A stretch of DNA of 50,262 bases from Spirochaetales bacterium (GCA_012523305.1 JAAYIV010000021.1:1-50262); one strand, 5' to 3'. Numbered from the stretch's first letter, positions 1 to 9,371 are shown. Numbers and translations: made by a program. Notes: a model not told the origin generated them from the sequence alone.

Positions 1-450
1 AAATTTTTTCGCCAGAAGGTACGACATGACTAATGCGGCCAATCCAAAGAATGTCGCGGATACTTGGATGAGTATCGGAGAATATCCGAAGAACACTATC
101 GTCGCGGCTGCCCCGAAAGAAGCTCCTTGGGAAACTCCCAAAAACCCGGGTTCGACCAACGGATTGGCAAAAAGCAGTTGGAATACGAATCCGGCACAGG
201 CGAGCATCGCTCCCCCGAAGATGGCCAACAACACTCTCGGCAGACGTAGGTCACGGATGATCGACAACATCATGGGATCGCCGGTTATCGCTTCAGCCAT
301 AGCGATCCCGGGTTTGGGATACCTTCCCGCAAGTAACGATATTAGGATGGCGAATAGTAACAACACCACGAGCATCAGTACATTGTTTCTTGAGCGATAC
401 AATGTTTGTCTGTATTTTCTAAGTTGGATATCCTGGAATGAATCGGACAT
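1..450 (-). CDS. FecCD-family ABC transporter permease (5' part; runs off window)
   Basis: Inner-membrane permease of an iron-siderophore, haem or cobalamin importer. Reading the minus strand from the ATG at 450 gives an open frame to the window edge (150 residues). It has a first hydrophobic segment at about residues 25-45, then the family hallmarks RLPRVLLAIFGGAMLACAG and NPLVEPGFLGVSQGAS, as in BtuC/FhuB/FecD proteins (usually about 330 residues). The start lies 5 bases after the stop of the binding-protein gene, with AGGAA about 11 bases upstream, so the two are one operon. The ATPase gene is expected beyond the left edge. The substrate cannot be told from this fragment. Confidence 0.9.
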   Translation of the reverse strand, partial: MSDSFQDIQLRKYRQTLYRSRNNVLMLVVLLLFAILISLLAGRYPKPGIAMAEAITGDPMMLSIIRDLRLPRVLLAIFGGAMLACAGFVFQLLFANPLVEPGFLGVSQGASFGAAATIVFFGYSPILIQVSATFFGLAALVMSYLLAKKF

Positions 451-455
451 GATGA

Positions 456-1547
456 TTAGTATTTCCTGTATGCCTCAATAATAGTATCGAGGACCTGCTT
501 ATCTTGTATATGGTATAAGTCCTGGTAAAAAGAACGTATCTGGGATTCCATATCGAATAGTGGGAATTGTTTCGGATGAAGGTCTGCGGCGATGAACTCC
601 AAAGCGAGTATCCAGCGGCTATCAGGTTGACCGTAACTGACATAATCTGCGGGAATCGCCTTGACACGATTATTTTTGACAGCATCCAACAAATTCCATC
701 GTTCATTTGCATAGATGTCTGAAAGGATGTTTGCCGGACTTTGGCGATATTGCACAAGATAGATCACATCCGGATTCCAGTTGGCTATCTGTTCAAACGT
801 AACAATTTTCCAAGCATGTTCCATAAGAGCACTGTCCGTCCAGATCGGAAGCCCGCCGGCTTTTTTCACCATCTCTGTCTGTATCCAGGTCGAAGGGGCA
901 ACAGAAAATGTGGTTGCCCCGTCTGAGGTGGCAACTTGCAATATCAGAACACTCGGTTTTTTTTGTTCGTCTATCTGCTTGATCATATCGGTCACAATTT
1001 TTTCTCGATTGTAATAAAATAAATTGATTTGTTCAGCTCTGTCCGGATTGCCGAGCAACGACCCGAGTTGCGTGATTTCATCTTTCCACTGCTGGCTTGA
1101 TTCCAGATCCATGTAGAATAGGGGGATGCCAAACAAATCGAGTTTATTTGACAGCGCTTCATAGTTATTCGTTTTGGTAATCACCAGTGAAGGTTTTAGC
1201 GCGACTATCTGTTCGATCGATATCTGTTGCGATATACGTTCTTGTTGTGATTGCTTCGGGATAATCAGGTCGTAAAAATCTCCGAGGCCTTGGTTGGTAT
1301 TCGACATGGTGACCGGAATCTGATTGGCTTCAAAAAATAGGTACAACGCATCGGCAGGCATCAATGCAGCTCTTCCTGGGATTAGAATGCTCTCGATTTC
1401 CTGATTGATAGTCACGGTCCGTCCTTTTGCATCGATCGCGTGGTTGACCGTTTGCCTTGGTGTTTCTTGCAATCCTTGTGAAAATAACACGCTTGTAATC
1501 ACTAATATGATGATGATTGCCACCGAGCGGTTGTGAATTTTATTCAT
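456..1547 (-). CDS. ABC transporter substrate-binding protein (iron/cobalamin type)
   Basis: A 363-residue periplasmic binding protein of the BtuF/FepB (peripla_BP_2) fold. Residues 1-23 form a signal peptide with a long Ile/Val-rich core. No cysteine follows it, so it looks secreted rather than lipid-anchored, which is unusual for this class outside Proteobacteria. The mature part shows the class pattern: an N-terminal strand with VNHAIDAKGRTVTI, then 'IEQIVALKPSLVIT' near residue 110, a long linking helix, and 'NPDVIYLVQY' near residue 260. GAGGAG lies just before the ATG. It is followed 5 bases later by the FecCD permease. I see no clear Fur-type operator upstream; TTGTGT-17-TACAGT (1568-1596, minus) is a weak promoter candidate. 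Confidence 0.82.
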   Translation of the reverse strand: MNKIHNRSVAIIIILVITSVLFSQGLQETPRQTVNHAIDAKGRTVTINQEIESILIPGRAALMPADALYLFFEANQIPVTMSNTNQGLGDFYDLIIPKQSQQERISQQISIEQIVALKPSLVITKTNNYEALSNKLDLFGIPLFYMDLESSQQWKDEITQLGSLLGNPDRAEQINLFYYNREKIVTDMIKQIDEQKKPSVLILQVATSDGATTFSVAPSTWIQTEMVKKAGGLPIWTDSALMEHAWKIVTFEQIANWNPDVIYLVQYRQSPANILSDIYANERWNLLDAVKNNRVKAIPADYVSYGQPDSRWILALEFIAADLHPKQFPLFDMESQIRSFYQDLYHIQDKQVLDTIIEAYRKY

Positions 1548-1608
1548 AATTGACTCCTCGGACTACAACTGTACCATTATGTATTTGAAAACACAATGGA
1601 GGAAGGCA

Positions 1609-1637
1609 TTGATTCGACTACTAATTCGAGGTAATCT
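1609..1637 (+). promoter_or_regulatory. Candidate sigma-70-type promoter for proAB
   Basis: TTGATT (1609-1614), a 17-base spacer, then TAATCT (1632-1637). Initiation would fall near 1644, leaving a leader of about 20 bases that holds the GAGGGG ribosome site of proA. Found by eye only. Confidence 0.45.
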
Positions 1638-1663
1638 GATGTGCAGATATGTTCGAGGGGAAA

Positions 1664-2977
1664 ATGGTGAATAAAATTGACAGCAGAATACAGATAGCTG
1701 AAGCGCGTAGAATCCAACGGTTGTTGGCAACCTGTGATCGCGACGAACGGGATGCCATGTTATTGGCCATAGCAAAGCAATTGGAGCATGATGCTCAGTT
1801 ATTGTTCGCAGCGAACCAAATTGATGTGGACGCCGCGACGAGAGACCAATTGCCGATACCTTTGCGCAAGCGCTTGGTGTTCGACTCTCAGAAGTTGGAA
1901 GCTTCTTGCATCCAGATTCGTGAGGTTGCCGTCTTGGATGATCCGTTACGAATCGTAGCTGAGCGTCGCGTTTTGGATGAAGGCCTTTTATTACAACGAA
2001 TAAGCGTGCCCATCGGAGTGATAGGAATGGTGTTCGAATCCCGGCCTGACGCACTTATCCAGATTGTCTGTCTTTGCCTAAAGAGTGGAAACGCCATCGT
2101 ATTGAAGGGGGGAAGGGAAGCCTTGGCCACCAACAGGGCCCTGATAGATTCGATTCGTCGCGCCCTCATGCCATTTGCCGCCGGATCAGGTTGGATCGTG
2201 CACCTCGAGAGCCGCGAGGATGTAAATGCAATGTTAGTTATGGATGATCTAATCGATCTGATGATTCCCCGTGGATCGAACGAATTCGTAAGACACATCA
2301 TGGATTCAACCAGAATACCAGTTCTTGGGCATGCGGACGGACTCTGTGCGATATATGTGGACTCAAAAGTCGACCTTGAAATGGCAGTATCGGTGATAAC
2401 CGATTCAAAGTGCCAATATCCTGCGGTATGCAATGCCGTGGAAACACTTTTGATTCATGAAGATATCGCATCAAGGTTACTACCAGATGTGAAGAAATCG
2501 CTAGACCGATATTCGGTGGTTATCCATGGAGATGAAAAAGTATCCAAGATCATCGGCTGCATAGCGGCTACTTCAAAAGATTGGGATACGGAATACCTGA
2601 ACTATGAAATCGCGATAAAGGTGGTCTCTTCGATAGATGAGGCGATAGACCATATAACAATGCACGGATCCGGCCATACCGATTGCATACTCACAAAAGA
2701 TGAGGCGATGGCCACGCGGTTTCTCACCGCAATCGATTCGGCCGATGTGTTTTGGAATTGTAGTACCCGTTTTTCGGATGGGTACCGCTATGGTCTTGGA
2801 GCCGAGGTTGGCATAAGTACCCAGAAAATTCATGCACGCGGGCCAGTCGGTCTTTCCGGACTTACGACAAGTAAATGGTTGCTTACCGGGCAAGGACATA
2901 TTGTGGCAACATATTCTGGAGAAAATGCCAAACCGTTCATCCATAAAAATGTCCCGGTAAAAGGAATCATGCGATGA
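1664..2977 (+). CDS. proA: Glutamate-5-semialdehyde dehydrogenase (gamma-glutamyl phosphate reductase)
   Basis: Reduces gamma-glutamyl phosphate to glutamate-5-semialdehyde with NADPH, the second step of proline synthesis, in the cytoplasm. The protein is 437 residues, normal for ProA. I chose ATG 1664 because GAGGGG sits 3 bases before it; the in-frame ATG at 1649 has no such site. Visible signatures are PIGVIGMVFESRPDA (about 116-130), the NADP-binding region with LKGGREA (147-153), and the catalytic cysteine Cys256 in YPAVCNAVET. The stop overlaps the proB start (ATGA), so kinase and reductase are translationally coupled, in the order proA-proB. ProC is encoded separately at 8548-9360. Confidence 0.96.
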   Translation: MVNKIDSRIQIAEARRIQRLLATCDRDERDAMLLAIAKQLEHDAQLLFAANQIDVDAATRDQLPIPLRKRLVFDSQKLEASCIQIREVAVLDDPLRIVAERRVLDEGLLLQRISVPIGVIGMVFESRPDALIQIVCLCLKSGNAIVLKGGREALATNRALIDSIRRALMPFAAGSGWIVHLESREDVNAMLVMDDLIDLMIPRGSNEFVRHIMDSTRIPVLGHADGLCAIYVDSKVDLEMAVSVITDSKCQYPAVCNAVETLLIHEDIASRLLPDVKKSLDRYSVVIHGDEKVSKIIGCIAATSKDWDTEYLNYEIAIKVVSSIDEAIDHITMHGSGHTDCILTKDEAMATRFLTAIDSADVFWNCSTRFSDGYRYGLGAEVGISTQKIHARGPVGLSGLTTSKWLLTGQGHIVATYSGENAKPFIHKNVPVKGIMR

Positions 2978-4083
2978 GCCGCGATTTTTCCCACGTAAAG
3001 CGTGTAGTTATAAAAGTCGGTACAAATCTACTCACCAACTCAAAAGGTATCGATACGAACCGGATCGACCAAGTTGTGGACAGTATCGTTGCGTTGCGTG
3101 AGAAGAATTTACAGGTATTGTTGGTCACTTCCGGTGCTATCGGACTCGGTGCCAAGGAACTTGGGCATGCCAATGCGGTAAAACAGATTGCACTGCGTCA
3201 GGCTTGTGCGTCGATAGGACAACCGATTCTCATGTATCATTACCGTTCTGCATTCAAACGCCATAACGTCGTCTGTTCACAAATTTTGTTAACGAGAAGT
3301 GAGATGAATGACCGGCGAACATTTGTCAACCTCAAGAATTCGGTAAGTACGTTGCTTGATCTCGGTGTGGTGCCGATCTTCAATGAAAATGATACGGTAA
3401 GCACCGCAGAGATCGGGACCGCTTTTGGTGATAATGACCGTATGAGTGCTTTGGTCGCCAGCAAGATCGATGCGGAGTTGCTGATAATTCTTACCGATAT
3501 CGAAGGATTATATACCGGAGATCCAAAGAAAGACAAACATGCCACATTGATTTCTGAATTGGACAAACTGGACGATTCGGTAATGGCTTTTGCGGGAAAA
3601 GCCGGCAGTACATTTTCAACCGGAGGGATGAAAACCAAATTACTTGCCGCCAAGATTGCTCGGCAAGGCGGTTGCACTTCGGTGATTGCGAGCGGATTCG
3701 AACCCGATGTCATCATTAGGATACTTGCAGGAGAACCTGTCGGTACCTGCATTCTTCCGGAGAAACGGCTTTCTCAACGGGCTCGTTGGATTTTGAACAG
3801 TACTCCGATGGGAACGATTCGTGTGGATACCGGTGCTGAAAAAGCGTTGCGTTCACATAAAAGCCTGTTGCCTTCGGGTATCATTGCGGTCGAAGGGGCT
3901 TTCAACGCCGGAGATGTGGTGATGATCAATGATTTTGCGAAAGCCGTACCATATTACAATAGCACGCAAATTATCGAGCTTGAAGGATGTCAAAGTAATG
4001 AAATTCCGGTTAGACTGGGAAAAGGGAAAGCAGATGTAATTTTCAGACCGGAGGATATAGTATTTATTGACCATGCAGAATAA
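2974..4083 (+). CDS. proB: Glutamate 5-kinase with PUA domain
   Basis: Phosphorylates L-glutamate to gamma-glutamyl phosphate, the first and normally proline-inhibited step of proline synthesis. At 369 residues it has the full two-domain layout. The amino-acid-kinase domain (about 1-255) starts with VVIKVGTNLL, then SGAIGLGAKELG, NENDTVS and FGDNDRMSALVA. A C-terminal PUA domain (about 275-365) includes GIIAVEGAFNAGDVV. The kinase loop STGGMKTKLLAAKIA is intact. Its start overlaps the proA stop by four bases, and its end overlaps the next gene by about 11 bases. Confidence 0.96.
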   Translation: MSRDFSHVKRVVIKVGTNLLTNSKGIDTNRIDQVVDSIVALREKNLQVLLVTSGAIGLGAKELGHANAVKQIALRQACASIGQPILMYHYRSAFKRHNVVCSQILLTRSEMNDRRTFVNLKNSVSTLLDLGVVPIFNENDTVSTAEIGTAFGDNDRMSALVASKIDAELLIILTDIEGLYTGDPKKDKHATLISELDKLDDSVMAFAGKAGSTFSTGGMKTKLLAAKIARQGGCTSVIASGFEPDVIIRILAGEPVGTCILPEKRLSQRARWILNSTPMGTIRVDTGAEKALRSHKSLLPSGIIAVEGAFNAGDVVMINDFAKAVPYYNSTQIIELEGCQSNEIPVRLGKGKADVIFRPEDIVFIDHAE

Positions 4084-4987
4084 TTATCAGGTGTTCCACA
4101 GAAAACAAGATATTGGCAAACGTATCAGCCAGCTGCACAGGGAAGAACAGCTGTCGATAGGCATAGTAGCTACAGGGACGGTCGATGAATTGATTAGTAC
4201 GTTAGATGACTATGCTTCAAGAATACCGTGGGCATTGGTCGTTCTGATGTATGAAGAATTCGGCCGGATCGTTGAATTACGGATGCAATATCCGAGCGTC
4301 ACGTTTATCGTATTCACAAATCCGGTTCCGTTGGGGATGATGATCAATGCCATGGCCGACGAATGTTACACGACATACTTTTGGATCACTCGTAGCGATC
4401 TGTCGATTATCCGATTTGAACAGGAACTGTTGTTTACATTATTACGGCGAAGCGATCGGCCTGCCGCCATCATCCCGATTTTTGCAAATCGTAACGGGGA
4501 GGTCGTCCCATCGATCCAAGCTCCGATGATCCGGAGCGATCGAATTGATCCGATACCATTTTTTCCGATAGGGGAAGTGGTTCCCACCCTCTATCCGTTC
4601 TTTGGGATAGGGATGTACGAAAGGGCACTTTTTCAACGACTAAGGGGATTCGATGCCAATATCTCCAGTGATTTTTGGCAATTTCTTGATTTTGGAATTC
4701 GTTGTTGGTTGTATGGTTATCCATTATTCGCTCATCCGCAGTTCGTGTTACAATTCATATCACGCCAATCGGTGATAGAGGATCGTTCCGATTTGCATGG
4801 AATGGAACGTTGTCATACCAAGGCTTTGGGAATTCGCCAGATCAATGGGAAAAATTACATCCGGAAATTTGGAAAATACACCGACAACAGGATGTTACAT
4901 TCTGAAGTGAAAAAGCGTATCGCCCTGTATAAAAGTGATTTTTATCAGCTCATGGATGAATGGAAAGCCCCGGAGGAACCTCGTTGA
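4073..4987 (+). CDS. Glycosyltransferase-like protein of unknown function
   Basis: A cytoplasmic protein of about 304 residues without signal peptide or membrane segment. Around residues 183-225 it reads FGIGMYERALFQRLRGFD, then a short gap and a DFGIRCWLYGY-type segment. This resembles the acceptor-side motif of family-2 (GT-A) glycosyltransferases, where an acidic residue precedes an R-x-W-x-x-G-Y stretch. The N-terminal half has a Rossmann-like strand pattern (GIVATGTVDEL, VTFIVFTNP). I do not see a convincing DxD sugar-nucleotide site, so activity is uncertain. ATG 4073 is chosen; TTG 4067 is also possible and lies closer to the GGAGG at 4050. It sits between proB and a cell-wall amidase with overlaps on both sides, so an envelope-glycan role is a guess from context. 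Confidence 0.55.
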   Translation: MQNNYQVFHRKQDIGKRISQLHREEQLSIGIVATGTVDELISTLDDYASRIPWALVVLMYEEFGRIVELRMQYPSVTFIVFTNPVPLGMMINAMADECYTTYFWITRSDLSIIRFEQELLFTLLRRSDRPAAIIPIFANRNGEVVPSIQAPMIRSDRIDPIPFFPIGEVVPTLYPFFGIGMYERALFQRLRGFDANISSDFWQFLDFGIRCWLYGYPLFAHPQFVLQFISRQSVIEDRSDLHGMERCHTKALGIRQINGKNYIRKFGKYTDNRMLHSEVKKRIALYKSDFYQLMDEWKAPEEPR

Positions 4988-5736
4988 AGCACAAGACAAA
5001 ATATGTATTCTTCATCATCTTGCTGTGCTTTTTATCCGGACTTGCGGCATACAGCGTATTTGATTTGCCTGTTTCGACAATCATACTGGATCCTGGGCAT
5101 GGAGGGACCGATCCGGGTGCTGTATCGCAATTCAACGGGCATCTGATGGAAAAAGATGTGGTGTTGGCTATCGCATTGGAGATACGGGAGATAATCAAAG
5201 CAAAACACCCTGGACTCAGCGTAGTCATGACACGCGAGGATGACTCATTCATCCCGCTAGATCAACGTGCAGCGATTGCCAGAACCACCGACCCAGGTCC
5301 GAACGAACAGGCCGTATTCATATCAATCCATACCAATAGTATCGGTATCGAATCTGTATCAGGGTTTGAAATCCTCATAAAATCTATGAATAAAAAGATT
5401 CAATTCTTTACTTCAGGCATCCAGGGATGGCAATTGCTTCGTTATGCGAAAGAGAGCGATTCTCAACTGAATGCGGCCTTAAACAGGGCTAATACCATGT
5501 TGGCATCGGCTATTCGTTCTTCCGTAACCGATATGTTTCCCGATATGCGTGACAGAGGAGTGAAGGAGCAGGACGTTTGGGTGTTGAATGCAAGTGCCAT
5601 ACCGTCTGTGCTCGTAGAAACATCGTTCATAAGCAATGAGCAGGATTCGAATAATATGGCCAGTTCCGAATGGATAACCGCTATGGCTCATGCGATAGCG
5701 GAAGGGATTCTCAATTTTGTTGCAATCATCCAATAA
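4984..5736 (+). CDS. N-acetylmuramoyl-L-alanine amidase (Amidase_3), membrane-anchored or exported
   Basis: Zinc hydrolase that cuts the bond between N-acetylmuramic acid and L-alanine in peptidoglycan; it acts in the periplasm. The likely start is TTG 4984, because GGAGG (4972-4976) lies 7 bases upstream and TTGA overlaps the previous stop; an ATG at 4960 is less likely. The 250-residue product has an N-terminal hydrophobic signal or anchor (about 8-25) and then the catalytic domain with zinc ligands His39 (DPGHGGTDPG), Glu56 (MEKDVV) and His116 (SIHTNS). The catalytic glutamate is in VLVETSFISN near the end. No LysM or SPOR domain is present. The last 11 bases overlap tail-to-tail with pncB. 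Confidence 0.9.
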   Translation: MKHKTKYVFFIILLCFLSGLAAYSVFDLPVSTIILDPGHGGTDPGAVSQFNGHLMEKDVVLAIALEIREIIKAKHPGLSVVMTREDDSFIPLDQRAAIARTTDPGPNEQAVFISIHTNSIGIESVSGFEILIKSMNKKIQFFTSGIQGWQLLRYAKESDSQLNAALNRANTMLASAIRSSVTDMFPDMRDRGVKEQDVWVLNASAIPSVLVETSFISNEQDSNNMASSEWITAMAHAIAEGILNFVAIIQ

Positions 5737-7189
5737 TGTGGCCGTTGCGTTGTGCTTTTTGTCTTCCTTCGATAGTGAGCCGCATTTTTAAATCCTTCAG
5801 TTTACGTGAGAGCGAAACCTTGTAAATGTGGGGATTTATCATCCGCTTGTACGAACCATGGAATGTCGAAAGACTGTTTCTGACCGCTTGCTGCAGTTCA
5901 TTGATACTCTTCGCCTTATTGGCAGGCTTACCGTCTTTCATCTGTAATACAAGCATCGGTTTGCAATAGGCTTGTCGTGCTGCCTTGAGCACGAAATAAT
6001 CAGCTTCATTGGCAGGATGGTGGAAAATGATATCCATTCCGGTCTCGACATTCTCATCATCCAATGCTATGAGGTCGGCTATCGCAAGATGTTCGCTATC
6101 ATAAAATCTCCAGACTTGCTTGATTCCAGGATTCGTGGCCTTCTCGAAACTATTGCTTATTTTCATGGTAGGGATAAATGATCCGTCAGAAGCTTGTTTC
6201 GCTGAGAGCTTATAGACTCCATTGAGCGAACTTTGTACCCCTCCGGTGACCAAATGGGTCCCCACGCCCCAAGAATCGATCGGTACTTGATCACGTACCA
6301 ACGCTTCGATGATTTCTTCGGTAAGATCATTGGAAACATAGATTCGAGCATCCGTCAGATCATGTTCGTCAAGTTTCTTTCTGATTTCTCTTGAGAGATA
6401 ACTCAAATCTCCGCTATCGATGCGAACTCCAAGTCGTTTTCCTTTTTTCTTCAGCTCCTTACCGACGATGATCGCGTTTTCAATTCCAGAGCCCAAAGTA
6501 TCATAGGTGTCGATCAATAAAATGCAATTATCCGGATAGATGTCGGCAAATTCTCTGAATGCTTTCAATTCATCCTCAAATGCCATGATCCATGAATGGG
6601 CCATAGTCCCTGCAACGGGAATGTTATAATACTTACCTGCAAGCGTATTGCTCGTGGCGGAGGCTCCTCCTATGAAAGCAGCCTTCGAAGCACTGAGGGC
6701 TCCGTTTGGACCTTGGGCTCGGCGTAAGCCGAATTCCATGATCTGTCCGTAATTTGTCGCGATACTCATCCTGCTGGTCTTTGTTGCGATCAGCGACTGG
6801 AAATTGATAGTATTCAAAAGCATTCCTTCTATCAACTGCGCTTCAATCAAGTTGGTTTCTATCCTGATCAATGGTTCCGAAGGAAATACCACCGTGCCTT
6901 CATCCATCGCATACATTGTCCCGGTGAACTTGAAGCCTTCCAAGTATTCCAGGAACCTCGGATCGAATCGATTGAGTTCTTTTAAATACGCTATATCCCC
7001 GGGAGTGAAGGAAAAATGGAGTAACTTTTCAATCAAATCGGAAAGACCTGCGAAAATCACATATCCTCCGTTATATGGGTTGTTCCTATAAAACATGTCG
7101 AAGATCACCTGAGGGTTGTGTCGGGTAAGAAAATATCCTTGAGCCATTGTCAGTTCATAAAAATCTGTTTGCAATGCCGTTTGTTCCAT
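5726..7189 (-). CDS. pncB: Nicotinate phosphoribosyltransferase
   Basis: Makes nicotinate mononucleotide from nicotinate and PRPP in the NAD salvage pathway. The 487-residue length fits the Gram-positive/eukaryote-like NAPRTase group rather than the roughly 400-residue E. coli type. Signatures are LQTDFYELTMAQGYF (7-20), EFGLRRAQGPNGA (152-164), His198 in AGTMAHSW (the position that is phosphorylated in the family), and DTYDTLGSGIENAI. GAGGAG lies 6 bases before the ATG. It is the last gene of the minus-strand murE-to-pncB series, 24 bases after serS, and its end overlaps the opposing amidase. Confidence 0.93.
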   Translation of the reverse strand: MEQTALQTDFYELTMAQGYFLTRHNPQVIFDMFYRNNPYNGGYVIFAGLSDLIEKLLHFSFTPGDIAYLKELNRFDPRFLEYLEGFKFTGTMYAMDEGTVVFPSEPLIRIETNLIEAQLIEGMLLNTINFQSLIATKTSRMSIATNYGQIMEFGLRRAQGPNGALSASKAAFIGGASATSNTLAGKYYNIPVAGTMAHSWIMAFEDELKAFREFADIYPDNCILLIDTYDTLGSGIENAIIVGKELKKKGKRLGVRIDSGDLSYLSREIRKKLDEHDLTDARIYVSNDLTEEIIEALVRDQVPIDSWGVGTHLVTGGVQSSLNGVYKLSAKQASDGSFIPTMKISNSFEKATNPGIKQVWRFYDSEHLAIADLIALDDENVETGMDIIFHHPANEADYFVLKAARQAYCKPMLVLQMKDGKPANKAKSINELQQAVRNSLSTFHGSYKRMINPHIYKVSLSRKLKDLKMRLTIEGRQKAQRNGHIIG

Positions 7190-7213
7190 CTGTGTCTCCT
7201 CGAATGGATATTG

Positions 7214-8488
7214 TCAGCGAATAATGCGGTCGAATCCCAAATACGGGACAAGTTTCTTCGGCATTCTGACCGATCCGTCTTGCTGTTGGAAATTTTCCAA
7301 GATCGCAACGATTGCCCTTGAAACCGCCACTGCCGTCCCATTTAGCAGATGCACGAATTGGCTTTTCCCATCATCTTCACGATAACGAATATTTAGGCTT
7401 CTTGCTTGATAATCGGTACAATTGCTCGTACTGGTTACTTCACCGTATTCCCCCTGATCGCCTCTGCCAGGCATCCAAGCTTCAATATCAAACTTCCTAT
7501 AAGCCGGAGCTCCCAGGTCTCCGGTACACGTATCGACAACCCGATAGGGTATTTCGAGTCCCTGGAAAATTTCTTCTTCAATCTCCAGCAGTTCTTTGTG
7601 GATGATATCCGATTGTCCGGGCAAACAATAGACAAACATCTCTACCTTAGAAAATTGGTGGACCCTGTACAATCCTTTCGAGAACTGGCCGGCACTTCCG
7701 GCCTCTCTTCTGAAACAATGGGATAGCCCTGCCATCTTTATCGGTAATTGCTCTTTGTCCAGAATACTGCCAGCGTGATATCCTCCCAATGTGATTTCCG
7801 CTGTTCCTACCAGACACGTTCCGGTACCTTCAATAGTATAAATATTACTTTCCTCTCCCCGCGGGTTGAATCCGATTCCTTCGAGTATCTCTTCTTTCGC
7901 GATGTCAGGAGTGATGGTCAAGGTAAAGCCATGAGATCTGAGGATATCCAAAGCGTATCGCTCGAGAGCAAGCTCAAGAAGGACCGCCTCGTTCTTGAGA
8001 TAATAGAACTTAGCACCGCTGACCCGTGTTGCGGTATCGAAATCAATCAGGTCAAGGCTTTGACCTAGTTCAACATGATCTTTTGGAATGAAGTCAAATG
8101 CAGTGGGGTTCCCCCAAGTTTTTATTTGCAGGTTGTCCGCATCCAATTTTCCAACGGGAACTTCGGGGTGGGTGTAGTTGGGAATCGATTTGGCCATCGA
8201 AAGGTATGTGATTTCGATTTCGTTCAAAGCGGCTTCTTTAACGGCGATTGCTTCCTTTAAAGCTTTTCCTTCAGCGATGAGCAGGACTCTACGATCCGCA
8301 TCAAGTTTGCTTTTCATCATGGCTGCATTTTCGTTACGTTGTTTTCTGAGGTGTTCTGTTTCTTGGAGCAGTTCACTTCTCTGATGCTGTAGTCTGATTA
8401 TTTCATCAAGATCGATGTTCATATTTCGATGTTTGATGTTTTTACCGATTATCGTGCGCTTTTCTTTCAATTCCTTCAGATCAATCAT
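7214..8488 (-). CDS. serS: Seryl-tRNA synthetase
   Basis: Class II aminoacyl-tRNA synthetase charging tRNA-Ser (and tRNA-Sec where present). At 424 residues it is normal length. The N-terminal antiparallel coiled-coil arm, which contacts the long variable arm of tRNA-Ser, spans about residues 25-100 with heptad-rich sequence. The core holds motif 2 (YRVHQFSKVEMF) and motif 3 (LNGTAVAVSRAIVAILEN), with the active-site segment GRGDQGEYGEVTSTSNCTDYQ between them. AGGGAT precedes the ATG. It lies downstream of proC and has its own promoter candidate overlapping the proC stop. Confidence 0.97.
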   Translation of the reverse strand: MIDLKELKEKRTIIGKNIKHRNMNIDLDEIIRLQHQRSELLQETEHLRKQRNENAAMMKSKLDADRRVLLIAEGKALKEAIAVKEAALNEIEITYLSMAKSIPNYTHPEVPVGKLDADNLQIKTWGNPTAFDFIPKDHVELGQSLDLIDFDTATRVSGAKFYYLKNEAVLLELALERYALDILRSHGFTLTITPDIAKEEILEGIGFNPRGEESNIYTIEGTGTCLVGTAEITLGGYHAGSILDKEQLPIKMAGLSHCFRREAGSAGQFSKGLYRVHQFSKVEMFVYCLPGQSDIIHKELLEIEEEIFQGLEIPYRVVDTCTGDLGAPAYRKFDIEAWMPGRGDQGEYGEVTSTSNCTDYQARSLNIRYREDDGKSQFVHLLNGTAVAVSRAIVAILENFQQQDGSVRMPKKLVPYLGFDRIIR

Positions 8489-8522
8489 TTCTATCCCTTC
8501 CTAACAGATGCAATTTTGTCTT

Positions 8523-8551
8523 ATCCTATGAATTCTTTAGCGTGTAATCAA
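8523..8551 (-). promoter_or_regulatory. Candidate internal promoter for serS-pncB
   Basis: On the minus strand TTGATT (8551-8546) and TAGGAT (8528-8523) are separated by 17 bases. The -35 box overlaps the proC stop codon. The mRNA leader to the serS ATG would be about 30 bases. It would allow serS expression apart from the upstream genes. Confidence 0.38.
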
Positions 8552-9360
8552 TCCTTTGCAGCTTGTGAGGCTGACAATTCATCAAGTAATCGTACCTTAT
8601 CGGCAGTTGCTCTTACAGCATCCATCAGGATGCCTTGGAATGCACCCTGTTCAAGTACCTGCATCATTTCGATGGTCGTGCCACCGGGCGAACATACGGT
8701 GGTGAGCAAGTCAACCGGATGTTTCTGAGATTCTCTTACTATCGCACTGGCACTTTCGGCGGTATCCCGGATCAATGAAAGGGCCATAGGGTAGGAAAGG
8801 CCTTGAGCCACTCCTCCCATGGCGATCCCGTGTAGGAATGAAAGGCAAGCAGCGATTCCGGAACCTGAGACCCCGGTAAAAGCAGGGATGAGCGATTCAG
8901 GTATTTGGTATGCGCTTCCGAGCTTGCGTACGATTGCACATGTGGTTTCTACAAATGAATTTTCTGCTCTTTCATGAGCAGCCACGGCGGTGACTGCTTT
9001 GCCAACCCGAGCAGCGATATTTGGCTGAATCCTGACTATCTGATTACTGCGCAACCTTTTTTCCAATGTGTCGAGCGTTACGCCTGCCATCAGGCTTATC
9101 CATGAGCATGTGGAAGAATATGGGTATAATTCTTTGTATAAAGAACCGATAACTTGAGGTTTGACTGCCAAAACGACGATTTCACTCTGTTTTAGGAGCT
9201 CGGTCAAAGGATAATATGACGCTCCAAGGGAAGTAGCTATGTCTTTTGCATATTCTTGACGGATATCGTATAGCAACACGTTCCAATCTTTGTCATTACT
9301 CAAGGCTGCGGCTACCGCAGACCCCATATTTCCGCATCCGACGATACCGACAGTTTTCAT
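8548..9360 (-). CDS. proC: Pyrroline-5-carboxylate reductase
   Basis: Reduces 1-pyrroline-5-carboxylate to L-proline with NAD(P)H, completing the pathway begun by ProA and ProB. The start at 9360 is preferred over an upstream in-frame ATG because GGGGGAAA lies directly upstream and the protein then opens with the dinucleotide-binding strand MKTVGIVGCGNMGSAVA. The product is 270 residues, typical of the family. The C-terminal P5CR dimerisation domain carries FTGVSGSGIAACL and the signature LLTTVCSPGGTTIEMMQVLE. It is separated by 11 bases from trmL upstream and is followed by serS. Confidence 0.94.
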   Translation of the reverse strand: MKTVGIVGCGNMGSAVAAALSNDKDWNVLLYDIRQEYAKDIATSLGASYYPLTELLKQSEIVVLAVKPQVIGSLYKELYPYSSTCSWISLMAGVTLDTLEKRLRSNQIVRIQPNIAARVGKAVTAVAAHERAENSFVETTCAIVRKLGSAYQIPESLIPAFTGVSGSGIAACLSFLHGIAMGGVAQGLSYPMALSLIRDTAESASAIVRESQKHPVDLLTTVCSPGGTTIEMMQVLEQGAFQGILMDAVRATADKVRLLDELSASQAAKD

Positions 9361-9371
9361 ATCATTTCCCC

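Noticed and set aside
1548-1663. Possible Fur or cobalamin control region before the binding-protein gene
   Set aside because: No 19-bp Fur-like dyad and no B12-box (GCCACTG) is visible, so the metal-dependent control usual for such operons cannot be supported from sequence.
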